Below are positions 1 to 5,574 of a DNA stretch of 6,438 nt, piece by piece. Positions within the stretch are counted from its first letter, which is position 1. The number at the start of each line of letters is the position of its first letter. A program made the position numbers and the translations under genes. Under the pieces are notes generated by a model. It did not search any database, had not been told where the DNA came from, and saw only the letters and a list, made by a program, of their open reading frames with translations. Source of the DNA: Pseudomonadota bacterium (GTDB taxonomy: Bacteria; Pseudomonadota; Alphaproteobacteria; Rhizobiales; Devosiaceae); the NCBI GenBank assembly GCA_023433985.1, contig JAEYTN010000293.1, positions 1-6,438 on the forward strand, read 5' to 3'.

Positions 1-1230
1 CCCGGGGGCTGGCAGGGCCGGGGTTCCGGCCTCGGTGATCGGCACGTTCTGCGACTGCATGCGCGGCAGGTCGCCGCCATCGACGGGCGGCAGGTTTTCG
101 AGCTGCCGCACCTCGTTGATCGTCATCCACCCGTTGGTGAGCGCCGACTGGTAGAAGCCGGCCCGCCCGGCACTGTCGCCGCGCAGCAGGCCCTCGAGGC
201 TGAACTCCACGACGATGCCGGCGGCGCGATCCTCCGCGGTCAGCAGCTGCTTCTCGATCGCCTGCTCGATCCGCTTCAGCCTGCGGCGCAGGGTGAACTT
301 CACGAAGCCGAGCGTCTGCTGCTCGATGCCGGTGCCCCAGCTGGTCGACTTCTCGGTGTGCCCGACCATGAACGGCGGCACCCCGAAGAAGCGGCAGATT
401 TCCTCGACACTGAAGCCGCGCGACTCCAGCATTTGCGCGTCTTCCGGGTTCATCGTCAGGGTCGAGACCGTCTGCCCGCCCTCGGCAATGAACGGCCGGC
501 CGGCGTTGAGGTCGCCCTGGTACTTCTGCTGGATCGCCGCGTAGATCTCGTCGCGGCGTTCCTTGCCCAACCACTCCTTGAACGAAATCAGTACCGAGGG
601 CCGCAGCCCGTTCCGGAACGTCGCCGCGGCGGCGCGATTGATCGACATGGCGAGGCCGAACGTCTTGGCACCGAACGACAGCGCCGACATGCCGCCGAGC
701 GGGTTGCCGCCGGGCCCACGGATATGCAGCACGTCGTCGCTGGTCAGGTCGAACGACTGCCCGCCTTCGCTCCAGCGGTAGCCAAGCCGGCCGTTTCCGA
801 GCATCCGCACCACGGGCAGGCGAGGCGGCACCGGCACCAGGCTGACCACTCGCCCGCCGTTCTTGACCTTGCGGGCAAACCCGTTTCCCTCGAGTTCGAT
901 GCTGCCGGCCATGAACTCCCAGAAATCGACCGCAGTCTGCAGCGAGTTCGGGCTGTCGTGCAGCAGGCGATAGAGCCAGTGATCTTTCGCCACCTCACGT
1001 CCGCCAGCGGCGGTCGTGGAGTAGACCATCAGCGGCAGCGAGCCGATCGTGCCCATCAGGAGGTTCACGCACGCCCAGGCGGCCGACAGTCCCATCACGC
1101 TGGCGCCGTCGTCGGACGCCCCGTTCTCGGCGAACGTGTCATCCTTCCAGTACTTCGGCTCGGTCAACGACAGCGCCCGCGACCCATCCTTAGCCAGCAA
1201 CACCGCCATCGCCGCCATAAACCGGTTCAT
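1..1230 (-). CDS. HK97-family phage portal protein (3' end cut by window edge)
   Basis: This encodes the portal, the dodecameric ring at one vertex of the procapsid through which terminase pumps DNA and to which the tail connector attaches. I translated 410 codons without a stop up to base 1, so only the C-terminal tail is missing (the family usually has about 400-430 residues). Family marks are [19 protein letters not shown] near residues 50-70, a block reading DDVLHIRG followed by NPLGGMSAL in the middle, and [15 protein letters not shown] around residue 280, the most recognisable portal segment, followed by [11 protein letters not shown]. After that comes a basic helix ([19 protein letters not shown]). 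The visible end is rich in Pro, Ala and Gly, as portal tails are. The ATG at 1228-1230 overlaps the TGA of the terminase gene (ATGA), and GGGGA lies about 7 bases upstream of it, so translational coupling is likely. Prohead protease and major capsid genes would be expected beyond the left edge (inference). Confidence 0.95.
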   Translation of the reverse strand, partial: MNRFMAAMAVLLAKDGSRALSLTEPKYWKDDTFAENGASDDGASVMGLSAAWACVNLLMGTIGSLPLMVYSTTAAGGREVAKDHWLYRLLHDSPNSLQTAVDFWEFMAGSIELEGNGFARKVKNGGRVVSLVPVPPRLPVVRMLGNGRLGYRWSEGGQSFDLTSDDVLHIRGPGGNPLGGMSALSFGAKTFGLAMSINRAAAATFRNGLRPSVLISFKEWLGKERRDEIYAAIQQKYQGDLNAGRPFIAEGGQTVSTLTMNPEDAQMLESRGFSVEEICRFFGVPPFMVGHTEKSTSWGTGIEQQTLGFVKFTLRRRLKRIEQAIEKQLLTAEDRAAGIVVEFSLEGLLRGDSAGRAGFYQSALTNGWMTINEVRQLENLPPVDGGDLPRMQSQNVPITEAGTPALPAPG

Positions 1231-2930
1231 GCCGCAGTCCCCAGCAGCGCGTCGACATAATCCGTCATCGACCCACCCTCCTTGGCCTCGGGGTTACGGC
1301 TCATCAGCGCCACGGCGTTGAAGGCGGCGATCAGCGGGTCGATCTTCGCCTTGCCGGCGACCTGCTTGGTGATCAGCACGGCGTTGCCCCTCTGCTCGAC
1401 CTTGGCGTTGCCGACGCACCAGTTCATCAGCGACTGGCCGCAGTGCTTCAACGTGCCATCCTTGAGCTTGCGCTCGGCACCCCAGATCGCACCGGAGAGC
1501 CGAAAGCCCTGTGATACCGCCACCATCTGTTCGCCGGTGAAGCCTCGCGACGCGAGTTCGTCGACCAGGGCCGCGATGCTCTGCGGATCGAGACCGATCG
1601 CACCAACCTCCGGCATCAGCCCAGCATCGGCCACGCGCTCGCAGAGATCGGCGATCTCCTCGATGTCCTGCGTCGGGTGCTCGCACCTGGTCAACTCGCC
1701 GGCCTTCTCGAAGTCGGCCAGCCGGTCGGCGATATCCTTGCGGCGCTCAAACACATCGCGATGCGCCCAGGCATGGCACCACAGGTACCAGTCGCGAGTT
1801 TGCCGATCGCGGCCGATCACGCCGGCGCCCATCAGGTCGTCGAGGCCGCCGCCGTCCACCCCTACCACTGCCACATCGCACTTGGTGAGCATGGCATCGA
1901 GAGACAGGCGAGCCTCCGCTGCCGCCTCCCAGTACTCCGCCCCCGCCCACCGATCGCCGGCGAGGCCGAGCGTGATCTCGATGTTGAGGTGCTTGGCGAG
2001 AAACGTCTGCTTGCCGGTCTCGCCGGCGAGCGCCTTCACCAGCTCGCGGTGCAGCCAGTCGATATTCACCGAGCGGCCGAGGTTCGGGTTGGTGATGTAG
2101 AAGTTCTCGGGCTTCTCGTAGGCCTTGCTGGCGATCATCGAGCGCGGGAACTCGTAGATTACCGGCAGGAAGGAACGGTCGTCGATCAGGCCGTCGCGCA
2201 CCGCCCGGGCATATTCGAGCTTCGCCTTGAACACCCCGGCCGGGGCCTTGTCGCTCTGCGTCGAGAGATAGATCACGAACCCCTCGTCGCGCGACGCCTG
2301 GCCGCCGGTCGCCTCCTGAAGCATCGCCTCGGCATTCGCCCGCTCGCCGAACAGCCAGAGTTCGTCGATCAGGACGAACGCACCCTTCTTGCCGCCGACC
2401 GTCGCGCTCTCCGCCGCGACCACCGTCAGGGTGGCATGCGTATGCAGGTGCGTGATCTGCTTCAGGTGGTCCTGAATGTGCAGTAGCTTCGACAACTGCT
2501 CGTCGGCACGTACCATGGCCGCGGCCGGCTTGAAGCTGTTGTTCGCCACCTCGAGCGTCGGGGCCAGGATCAGCAGCTCGGAGTAGTGCCGCCAATTGAT
2601 GATCAGCGCGGTGACCATGATGCCGGCGGCGATCGTCGACTTCGCGTTCTTCTTGCTGATCAGCAGGAAGAACTCGCGGATCAGCCGCCGGCCGCTTTCG
2701 GCATCGTAGGCGCCGAAGATCGCGCCGACGAAGTCGAACACCCAAGGCTCGCACGCTTCTCCGAAGGTCGGCTGCCCGGGCGCATCGACGATGCGCAGCG
2801 ACTTGAAGACGCGCAGCGCATCCTCGGCTTCCGCCGGGAACAGCGCGCCGCACGGGATCAGCGACTGCCGCTGCAGGATCCGTTCTGCCCAATCGGGGCA
2901 GGCGGTCGACCACTCAGCCGCTGCGAACAT
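1227..2930 (-). CDS. Phage terminase large subunit (HK97-type TerL)
   Basis: This is the DNA-packaging motor: an N-terminal ATPase drives DNA into the procapsid and a C-terminal RNase H-like nuclease cuts concatemers into genomes. The 567 residues are full length for the Terminase_1 type. In the ATPase domain I see a Walker A-like [14 protein letters not shown] at about residues 90-103, Walker B FVLIDEL with D189 and E190, and coupling motif STQS at 223-226. In the nuclease domain the likely metal-binding acids are D359 in [12 protein letters not shown]448 in IGLDPQS and D531 in KIDPLIA. Walker A has Ala where many relatives have Gly (KKNGKS); I take this as a subfamily trait, not a defect, because every other motif is intact. 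The ATG at 2928-2930 shares one base with the TGA of the small subunit, with a modest GGAT purine patch upstream. The stop overlaps the portal start. The order TerS-TerL-portal is the standard one. Confidence 0.96.
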   Translation of the reverse strand: MFAAAEWSTACPDWAERILQRQSLIPCGALFPAEAEDALRVFKSLRIVDAPGQPTFGEACEPWVFDFVGAIFGAYDAESGRRLIREFFLLISKKNAKSTIAAGIMVTALIINWRHYSELLILAPTLEVANNSFKPAAAMVRADEQLSKLLHIQDHLKQITHLHTHATLTVVAAESATVGGKKGAFVLIDELWLFGERANAEAMLQEATGGQASRDEGFVIYLSTQSDKAPAGVFKAKLEYARAVRDGLIDDRSFLPVIYEFPRSMIASKAYEKPENFYITNPNLGRSVNIDWLHRELVKALAGETGKQTFLAKHLNIEITLGLAGDRWAGAEYWEAAAEARLSLDAMLTKCDVAVVGVDGGGLDDLMGAGVIGRDRQTRDWYLWCHAWAHRDVFERRKDIADRLADFEKAGELTRCEHPTQDIEEIADLCERVADAGLMPEVGAIGLDPQSIAALVDELASRGFTGEQMVAVSQGFRLSGAIWGAERKLKDGTLKHCGQSLMNWCVGNAKVEQRGNAVLITKQVAGKAKIDPLIAAFNAVALMSRNPEAKEGGSMTDYVDALLGTAA

Positions 2931-3391
2931 CAGCCATCCAGCCGCTTCGGCCCGGGCCGCGGCGCATAGATGCCTTCGACGCCCGCTGCCGCCAGCTTGC
3001 GCTGTTCCTTCTTGCCCATCGGCTCAGGCTGCTTGGGCTCGCGCCGCACCGTCTCGGAGAGCGCCGCCAGGTCAAGCCTGGCGAGCTGCCGGTCGAGTTC
3101 CTTCATCGCGCTCACGTCGCCGGCGAGCACCTTGGTGAAGAGCGCTGCACGGCGGGTGGCGTCGAGCTGCAGGCGGGCGACCAGGCGCTGCCGCAGCTCT
3201 GTCAAATAATGCTTGCGCAGCGTCGGCCGCGACACGCCGATCGACTGCGCGATCTGCTCGTCGGTGCAGCCGAACACCAGCATCATCATGATTTTGTTGC
3301 GGTTTTCAGCAGTCGGCACATGCTCGGGCCGACCCGCCCTGGTGCGTGGCTCCACAATGGGCCAGCCCAGCAGGTCCAAATTCTCGCCCAT
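2930..3391 (-). CDS. Putative phage terminase small subunit (helix-turn-helix)
   Basis: This 153-residue protein is called TerS, which recognises the packaging start site and hands DNA to TerL. The call rests mainly on position (directly before TerL with a one-base overlap) and on a clear helix-turn-helix, [19 protein letters not shown] at about residues 44-62. That motif is preceded by the short lead [14 protein letters not shown], common in phage HTH small subunits. Residues 63-110 look mostly helical ([21 protein letters not shown] and following), which fits an oligomerisation core. The tail from about residue 115 is basic and Pro/Lys/Arg-rich ([16 protein letters not shown]) and probably disordered, a place where small subunits often contact TerL. 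The chosen ATG at 3389-3391 has GGAGA at 3402-3406, ten bases upstream. Small subunits diverge strongly, so a generic DNA-binding protein cannot be excluded from sequence alone, but the context makes TerS the best reading. Confidence 0.82.
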   Translation of the reverse strand: MGENLDLLGWPIVEPRTRAGRPEHVPTAENRNKIMMMLVFGCTDEQIAQSIGVSRPTLRKHYLTELRQRLVARLQLDATRRAALFTKVLAGDVSAMKELDRQLARLDLAALSETVRREPKQPEPMGKKEQRKLAAAGVEGIYAPRPGPKRLDG

Positions 3392-3412
3392 CAGAAAAAA
3401 ATCTCCGCATGA

Positions 3413-3440
3413 GGGGGGCGCCGGTGCGGCGCCGAGCCCC
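3413..3440 (-). other. Strong GC hairpin in the HNH-terminase gap
   Basis: The 72-bp gap 3392-3463 between the HNH stop and the TerS start holds a perfect 7-bp stem, GGCGCCG/CGGCGCC (3417-3423 with 3427-3433), closed by a three-base loop. Four further G:C pairs (3413-3416 with 3437-3440) can extend it past a three-base bulge at 3434-3436. Read in the gene direction it is followed by CATGCGGAGATTTTTTTCTG, where the T-run lies about 8-10 bases after the stem and overlaps the TerS ribosome-binding region. This is therefore a poor intrinsic terminator. It could hide or shape the TerS leader, slow the polymerase, or be part of a terminase recognition (cos/pac) site; the last is inference from position. 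No promoter was recognised here. Confidence 0.5.
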
Positions 3441-3463
3441 TTTCCAGACTTTCGACCGCCCCC

Positions 3464-3832
3464 CTATCGACCCAAGGCGGCACGCTCCTCGGACTGGATC
3501 AGCCCGTCGTGCACTTCCTTGGCCACTGTCTCGAGGTTGGCGAGGTCCCAGAACAGCGCCGGGTCGCCCTTGTGCGGCACCTTGTGGTTGGCGACCGGAC
3601 TGTTCGGCGCCGGGTACTTGCCGATGCACATCACGCCCGATCGCTGGCACACGAAGCCGTCGCGGATGAACACCGCCATCCGCAGCTTCCGCCACCGTTC
3701 GGTCTGATACCAGGCCCGCCACGGCGCCATCACCGTGCGCGCCCTGTCCGCCGCCTTCTCGTCGCCAGGAGCGAACCCGAGCCGCGGCTTGAGGGTGCCG
3801 AGACGGGCGGGCAGCGCCTTCAGCCTCGCCAT
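3464..3832 (-). CDS. Phage HNH endonuclease next to terminase
   Basis: This is a small HNH (His-Me finger) nuclease of 122 residues. Family members beside HK97-type terminases (HK97 gp74 is the known case) help TerL cut and package DNA. The N-terminus MARLKALPARLGTLKPRLGF is typical of these proteins. The middle has PWRAWYQTERWRKLR and then RDGFVCQRSGVMC, with C62 and C69 as possible structural metal ligands. The active-site region follows: VANHKVPHKGD (N82-H83), DLANLETV (N99) and KEVHD (H108). The frame is open back to an ATG at 3961, with another ATG at 3898. I prefer 3830-3832 because the family N-terminus begins there, GGGG stands five bases upstream (3838-3841), and a hairpin lies just before it. 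Starting at 3898 would add 22 residues (MAKHASEIRPGSALGRLHYGVP) that I do not recognise as family sequence. The stop is TAG at 3464-3466. Confidence 0.9.
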   Translation of the reverse strand: MARLKALPARLGTLKPRLGFAPGDEKAADRARTVMAPWRAWYQTERWRKLRMAVFIRDGFVCQRSGVMCIGKYPAPNSPVANHKVPHKGDPALFWDLANLETVAKEVHDGLIQSEERAALGR

Positions 3833-3837
3833 CGGCA

Positions 3838-3841
3838 CCCC
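3838..3841 (-). promoter_or_regulatory. Shine-Dalgarno-like GGGG that supports the HNH start
   Basis: On the minus strand TTATGGGGTGCCG precedes the ATG at 3830-3832, leaving five bases between GGGG and the start codon. The two upstream in-frame ATGs (3898 and 3961) have weaker purine tracts (GAAAAG and CGGATAG). Together with the family-like N-terminus this supports the shorter protein. Confidence 0.5.
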
Positions 3842-3850
3842 ATAATGCAA

Positions 3851-3875
3851 ACGCCCCAGCGCTGAGCCGGGGCGT
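3851..3875 (-). terminator. Possible weak terminator or leader hairpin before the HNH gene
   Basis: A perfect 7-bp stem ACGCCCC/GGGGCGT (3869-3875 with 3851-3857) encloses an 11-base loop. In the gene direction it ends GGGGCGTTTGCATTATGG, so only three Ts follow the GC-rich stem. That is too few for a convincing intrinsic terminator, but the form is right. It sits in the 100-bp gap (3833-3932) between the putative regulator and the HNH gene, 57 bp after the regulator stop, where an early/middle transcription unit could end and a late one begin. No -35/-10 pair matching the sigma-70 consensus was found in the gap. Confidence 0.4.
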
Positions 3876-3932
3876 ATCTCGCTGGCGTGCTTCGCCATGC
3901 TGCGCTTTTCGTGCGCCGATTGCCCCGATTCG

Positions 3933-4586
3933 TCAACGGCCCCAACGGCGTCCGGGCACAACTATCCGACCGTTGAACTGCACCGGTCGCTCCCCCGGGG
4001 CCGCCCGCATCGCCACCCGATGCCGGGCATGGGCGGCGCCATAGCCGAAATGCTCCACCAGCTCGTCGACAGCATCGAGCACGGCGCGCCGGGCCCGCGC
4101 CTGCGCCGCGCCGCCATCGTCTCCGTCGATCGCCCTCGCCAGTTCGCGCATCGAGGCATCGTGGCAGACCACGCGCTCGACCAGCAGCGACCGCCCCAGC
4201 CCCAAGGCCTGCACCGCCAGCCGGTATTCGCGCCGCGCCTCGTCGCCCATCGAGAGCACCAGGTCCACCGGTCCGGCCGAGGTATCCACCCGCACGGCGG
4301 TGTAGTCGATCGCCTTTGCCCCGCCGATCTGGATGCGATCGTAGAGGCCGCGATAGCGGGCGGCTGCTAGCACCTGCGCATCGGTGCGATCCTTGATGCG
4401 AGCCAGGCCGCCCACCAACGTGGTGAGCTTCACGTCGGCCAGGATCTTGCCCGGCGGCACATCGTCCCGAGGCGGCACCCAGCCGCGCTCCAGCCGCCGC
4501 AGCCGCAGCATCCGGCGATGCTCGAGCTCGGCCGGTGTGAGCATCGGGTCGTCGACCTGCCGCTGCGCGATGATATCCTCAACCAT
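3933..4586 (-). CDS. Putative phage regulator, DUF6456-like / sigma-region-4-like
   Basis: This is a protein of 217 residues from the chosen start. The N-terminal third is charged (MLTPAELEHRRMLRLRRLERGW). The core from about residue 55 to 180 runs AARYRGLYDRIQIGGAKAIDY, then RVDTSAGPVDLVLSMGDEARREYRLAVQAL, then LLVERVVCHDASMRELARA, then AQARARRAVLDAVDELVEHFGY. This order (RY..LY segment, acidic linker, helical pair with a 'V..D.SM.ELAR' helix, final DELVEHFGY helix) resembles DUF6456 proteins and sigma-region-4-like phage regulators in Alphaproteobacteria; I recognise the pattern, not a close homologue. The frame continues upstream to an ATG at 4661 inside the preceding gene. I chose 4584-4586 because AAGGGG lies seven bases before it and the extra N-terminus would be an Arg-rich shadow of the neighbour. 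It sits between replication and packaging genes, where phages keep late-gene activators or antiterminators, so that role is inferred. DNA binding is not proven. Confidence 0.72.
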   Translation of the reverse strand: MVEDIIAQRQVDDPMLTPAELEHRRMLRLRRLERGWVPPRDDVPPGKILADVKLTTLVGGLARIKDRTDAQVLAAARYRGLYDRIQIGGAKAIDYTAVRVDTSAGPVDLVLSMGDEARREYRLAVQALGLGRSLLVERVVCHDASMRELARAIDGDDGGAAQARARRAVLDAVDELVEHFGYGAAHARHRVAMRAAPGERPVQFNGRIVVPGRRWGR

Positions 4587-4593
4587 TCGAAAG

Positions 4594-4599
4594 CCCCTT
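4594..4599 (-). promoter_or_regulatory. Ribosome-binding site AAGGGG of the putative regulator
   Basis: AAGGGG (minus strand) lies seven bases before the ATG at 4584-4586, within the 28-bp gap after the TAG of the upstream gene (4615-4617). This fixes the start here rather than at the upstream in-frame ATG at 4661, which lies inside the preceding gene. Confidence 0.6.
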
Positions 4600-4614
4600 T
4601 TCCGCCGCCCTGCC

Positions 4615-5574
4615 CTAACCTGCCGCCGTTGCCGCTGCCGGCGGTCCCGGCCCGAGGCCATCGAGGATCACCGCGATGCCGGCGCCCCGCTCCCGCACCT
4701 CGGCGACAACGGCCGCCTCGAGCAGCTCGGCGCCGATATCCGCCCGTGTCCGTTCGGCGAAGCGCGGCGGGAAGCGCGCCAGATGCCGGTTGAGCGCCTG
4801 CATCACCCTGAGCCCCGCCTGTTCCCGGGCGATCGCAGCGGGCTGGGGAGGCACGGCGGCCCCGCCGCCATCGATCACCACCGGCAGCATCATTTCACGC
4901 TGCCGCCGATCCGGCTCACGCCCCCGCTGAACCTTCCTCGGTATCGCTGAGGTATGAATCTTCTTCTGGGTTTGGGGGACAATATTGTCCGGCGAGTCCG
5001 ACTGCGCCTCGCCAATGCGGACTCCTCCACCCGCCTCGAACCGGGCCACCACTTCCGCCAGCCGCTCCCACTGCGGGAAGTAGGCATTGGCGTGCCGCAG
5101 GCCGGCGTGGGCGGCGACGCGCAGCAGGCCGGCCGTGCAGAGCTCGTCGATGGCGCGGCGGATATGGCGCCGGGGATCCTTGCCCGTCCGGCCGAGCCGG
5201 AGGGCGATGTAGTCGATGCCCGGATGGCAGCGCAGCGTCTCCGCATTGCAGAAGTCGAGCAGCGCGGCGAGCACTTCCTGGGCGTTCTGGGTCAGGCCGC
5301 AGAGCGGCACCGCCTTGCGCGCCATCGCGAGCTTGACGCGGGGATGGTCGCGCCCCTCCGCCGTGGTCGGCACGACCGCGGCACGAGTCCGACTGGAGTC
5401 CGACTGCACCGGTAACCCGGACTCTACCTGTCCGACTGTGACCGGGGCACGCGCCGCACGTCGAGCCGCCCGCTTCGCCCGTGCGGCATCGCGATCGGCG
5501 ATGATCATGGCGACGAGCTGCCGGGCGGAAACGCCCTGCGCCACGGCCTCGAGGAGAGCGGCATCCGAGATCAT
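4615..5574 (-). CDS. Winged-helix phage replication-type protein
   Basis: This is a 319-residue protein, probably the phage replication initiator or organiser. Residues 1-30 form a helix (AALLEAVAQGVSARQLVAMIIADRD) followed by a very basic AAR-rich stretch to about 43. Residues 45-80 are a linker, and its SDSSRT part is encoded by the tandem repeats described separately. A winged-helix domain follows at about 92-170: GLTQNAQEVLAALLDFCN, then CHPGIDYIALRLGRTGKDPRRHIRRAIDELCTAGLL, then HANAYFPQW. This matches the HTH_36-like layout of phage replication proteins. Another linker (about 180-250) leads to a C-terminal helical segment that could contact a helicase or loader; none is encoded in this window. 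The ATG at 5572-5574 overlaps the methylase TGA (ATGA) and has a perfect GGAGG seven bases upstream, so I reject a longer in-frame start at 5712, which would add 46 Arg-rich residues inside the methylase gene. A transcriptional regulator is the main alternative. Confidence 0.8.
   Translation of the reverse strand: MISDAALLEAVAQGVSARQLVAMIIADRDAARAKRAARRAARAPVTVGQVESGLPVQSDSSRTRAAVVPTTAEGRDHPRVKLAMARKAVPLCGLTQNAQEVLAALLDFCNAETLRCHPGIDYIALRLGRTGKDPRRHIRRAIDELCTAGLLRVAAHAGLRHANAYFPQWERLAEVVARFEAGGGVRIGEAQSDSPDNIVPQTQKKIHTSAIPRKVQRGREPDRRQREMMLPVVIDGGGAAVPPQPAAIAREQAGLRVMQALNRHLARFPPRFAERTRADIGAELLEAAVVAEVRERGAGIAVILDGLGPGPPAAATAAG
4977..4990. repeat. Perfect 14-bp palindrome GGACAATATTGTCC
   Basis: GGACAATATTGTCC is identical to its reverse complement over all 14 bases and has an AT-rich centre (CAATATTG), unusual in this GC-rich window. 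It lies inside the replication-type gene, three bases from a copy of the GAGTCCGACTG unit. The form suits an operator or initiator-binding dyad. The same bases encode part of SPDNIVPQ, which lies in a linker where coding constraint is probably low. Confidence 0.6.
4994..5024. repeat. Distal copy of the GAGTCCGACTG unit with inverted CGGACTC
   Basis: GAGTCCGACTG at 4994-5004 matches the proximal cluster exactly, and the inverted heptamer CGGACTC follows at 5018-5024 after 13 bases. The proximal cluster has the same order of full unit then inverted heptamer, there with 11 bases between. Repeating this arrangement about 390 bp away within one gene is unlikely to be a codon-usage accident. Confidence 0.65.
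5385..5438. repeat. Iteron-like cluster of GAGTCCGACTG units
   Basis: Two perfect tandem 11-bp units lie at 5385-5395 and 5396-5406. An inverted CGGACTC follows at 5418-5424, and a shortened direct copy GTCCGACTG at 5430-5438. Each unit contains the dyad AGTC-C-GACT, and the 11-bp period places tandem units on about the same face of the helix. The cluster lies in the linker-coding part of the replication-type gene (about residues 46-63). Iterons inside the initiator gene form the origin in lambdoid phages, which is the basis for suspecting an origin or autoregulatory site here. Confidence 0.65.

Noticed and set aside
358..1260. Long plus-strand open frame (300 codons) opposite the portal gene
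   Set aside because: It is antisense to a well-supported portal protein, is rich in Arg, His, Ala and Pro with no recognisable domain, and such open antisense frames are expected in high-GC DNA.
2634..2657. Walker A of the large terminase (SKKNAKST) as a degraded, inactive motif
   Set aside because: The Lys and Ser/Thr are present, Walker B, STQS and the nuclease acids are intact, and the KKNxKS form occurs in this terminase group; I see no sign of a broken gene.
1747..2913. 388-codon minus-strand frame overlapping the large terminase
   Set aside because: It reads the terminase gene in another frame and is extremely rich in Arg, Gly and Ala; the terminase frame carries all the conserved motifs.
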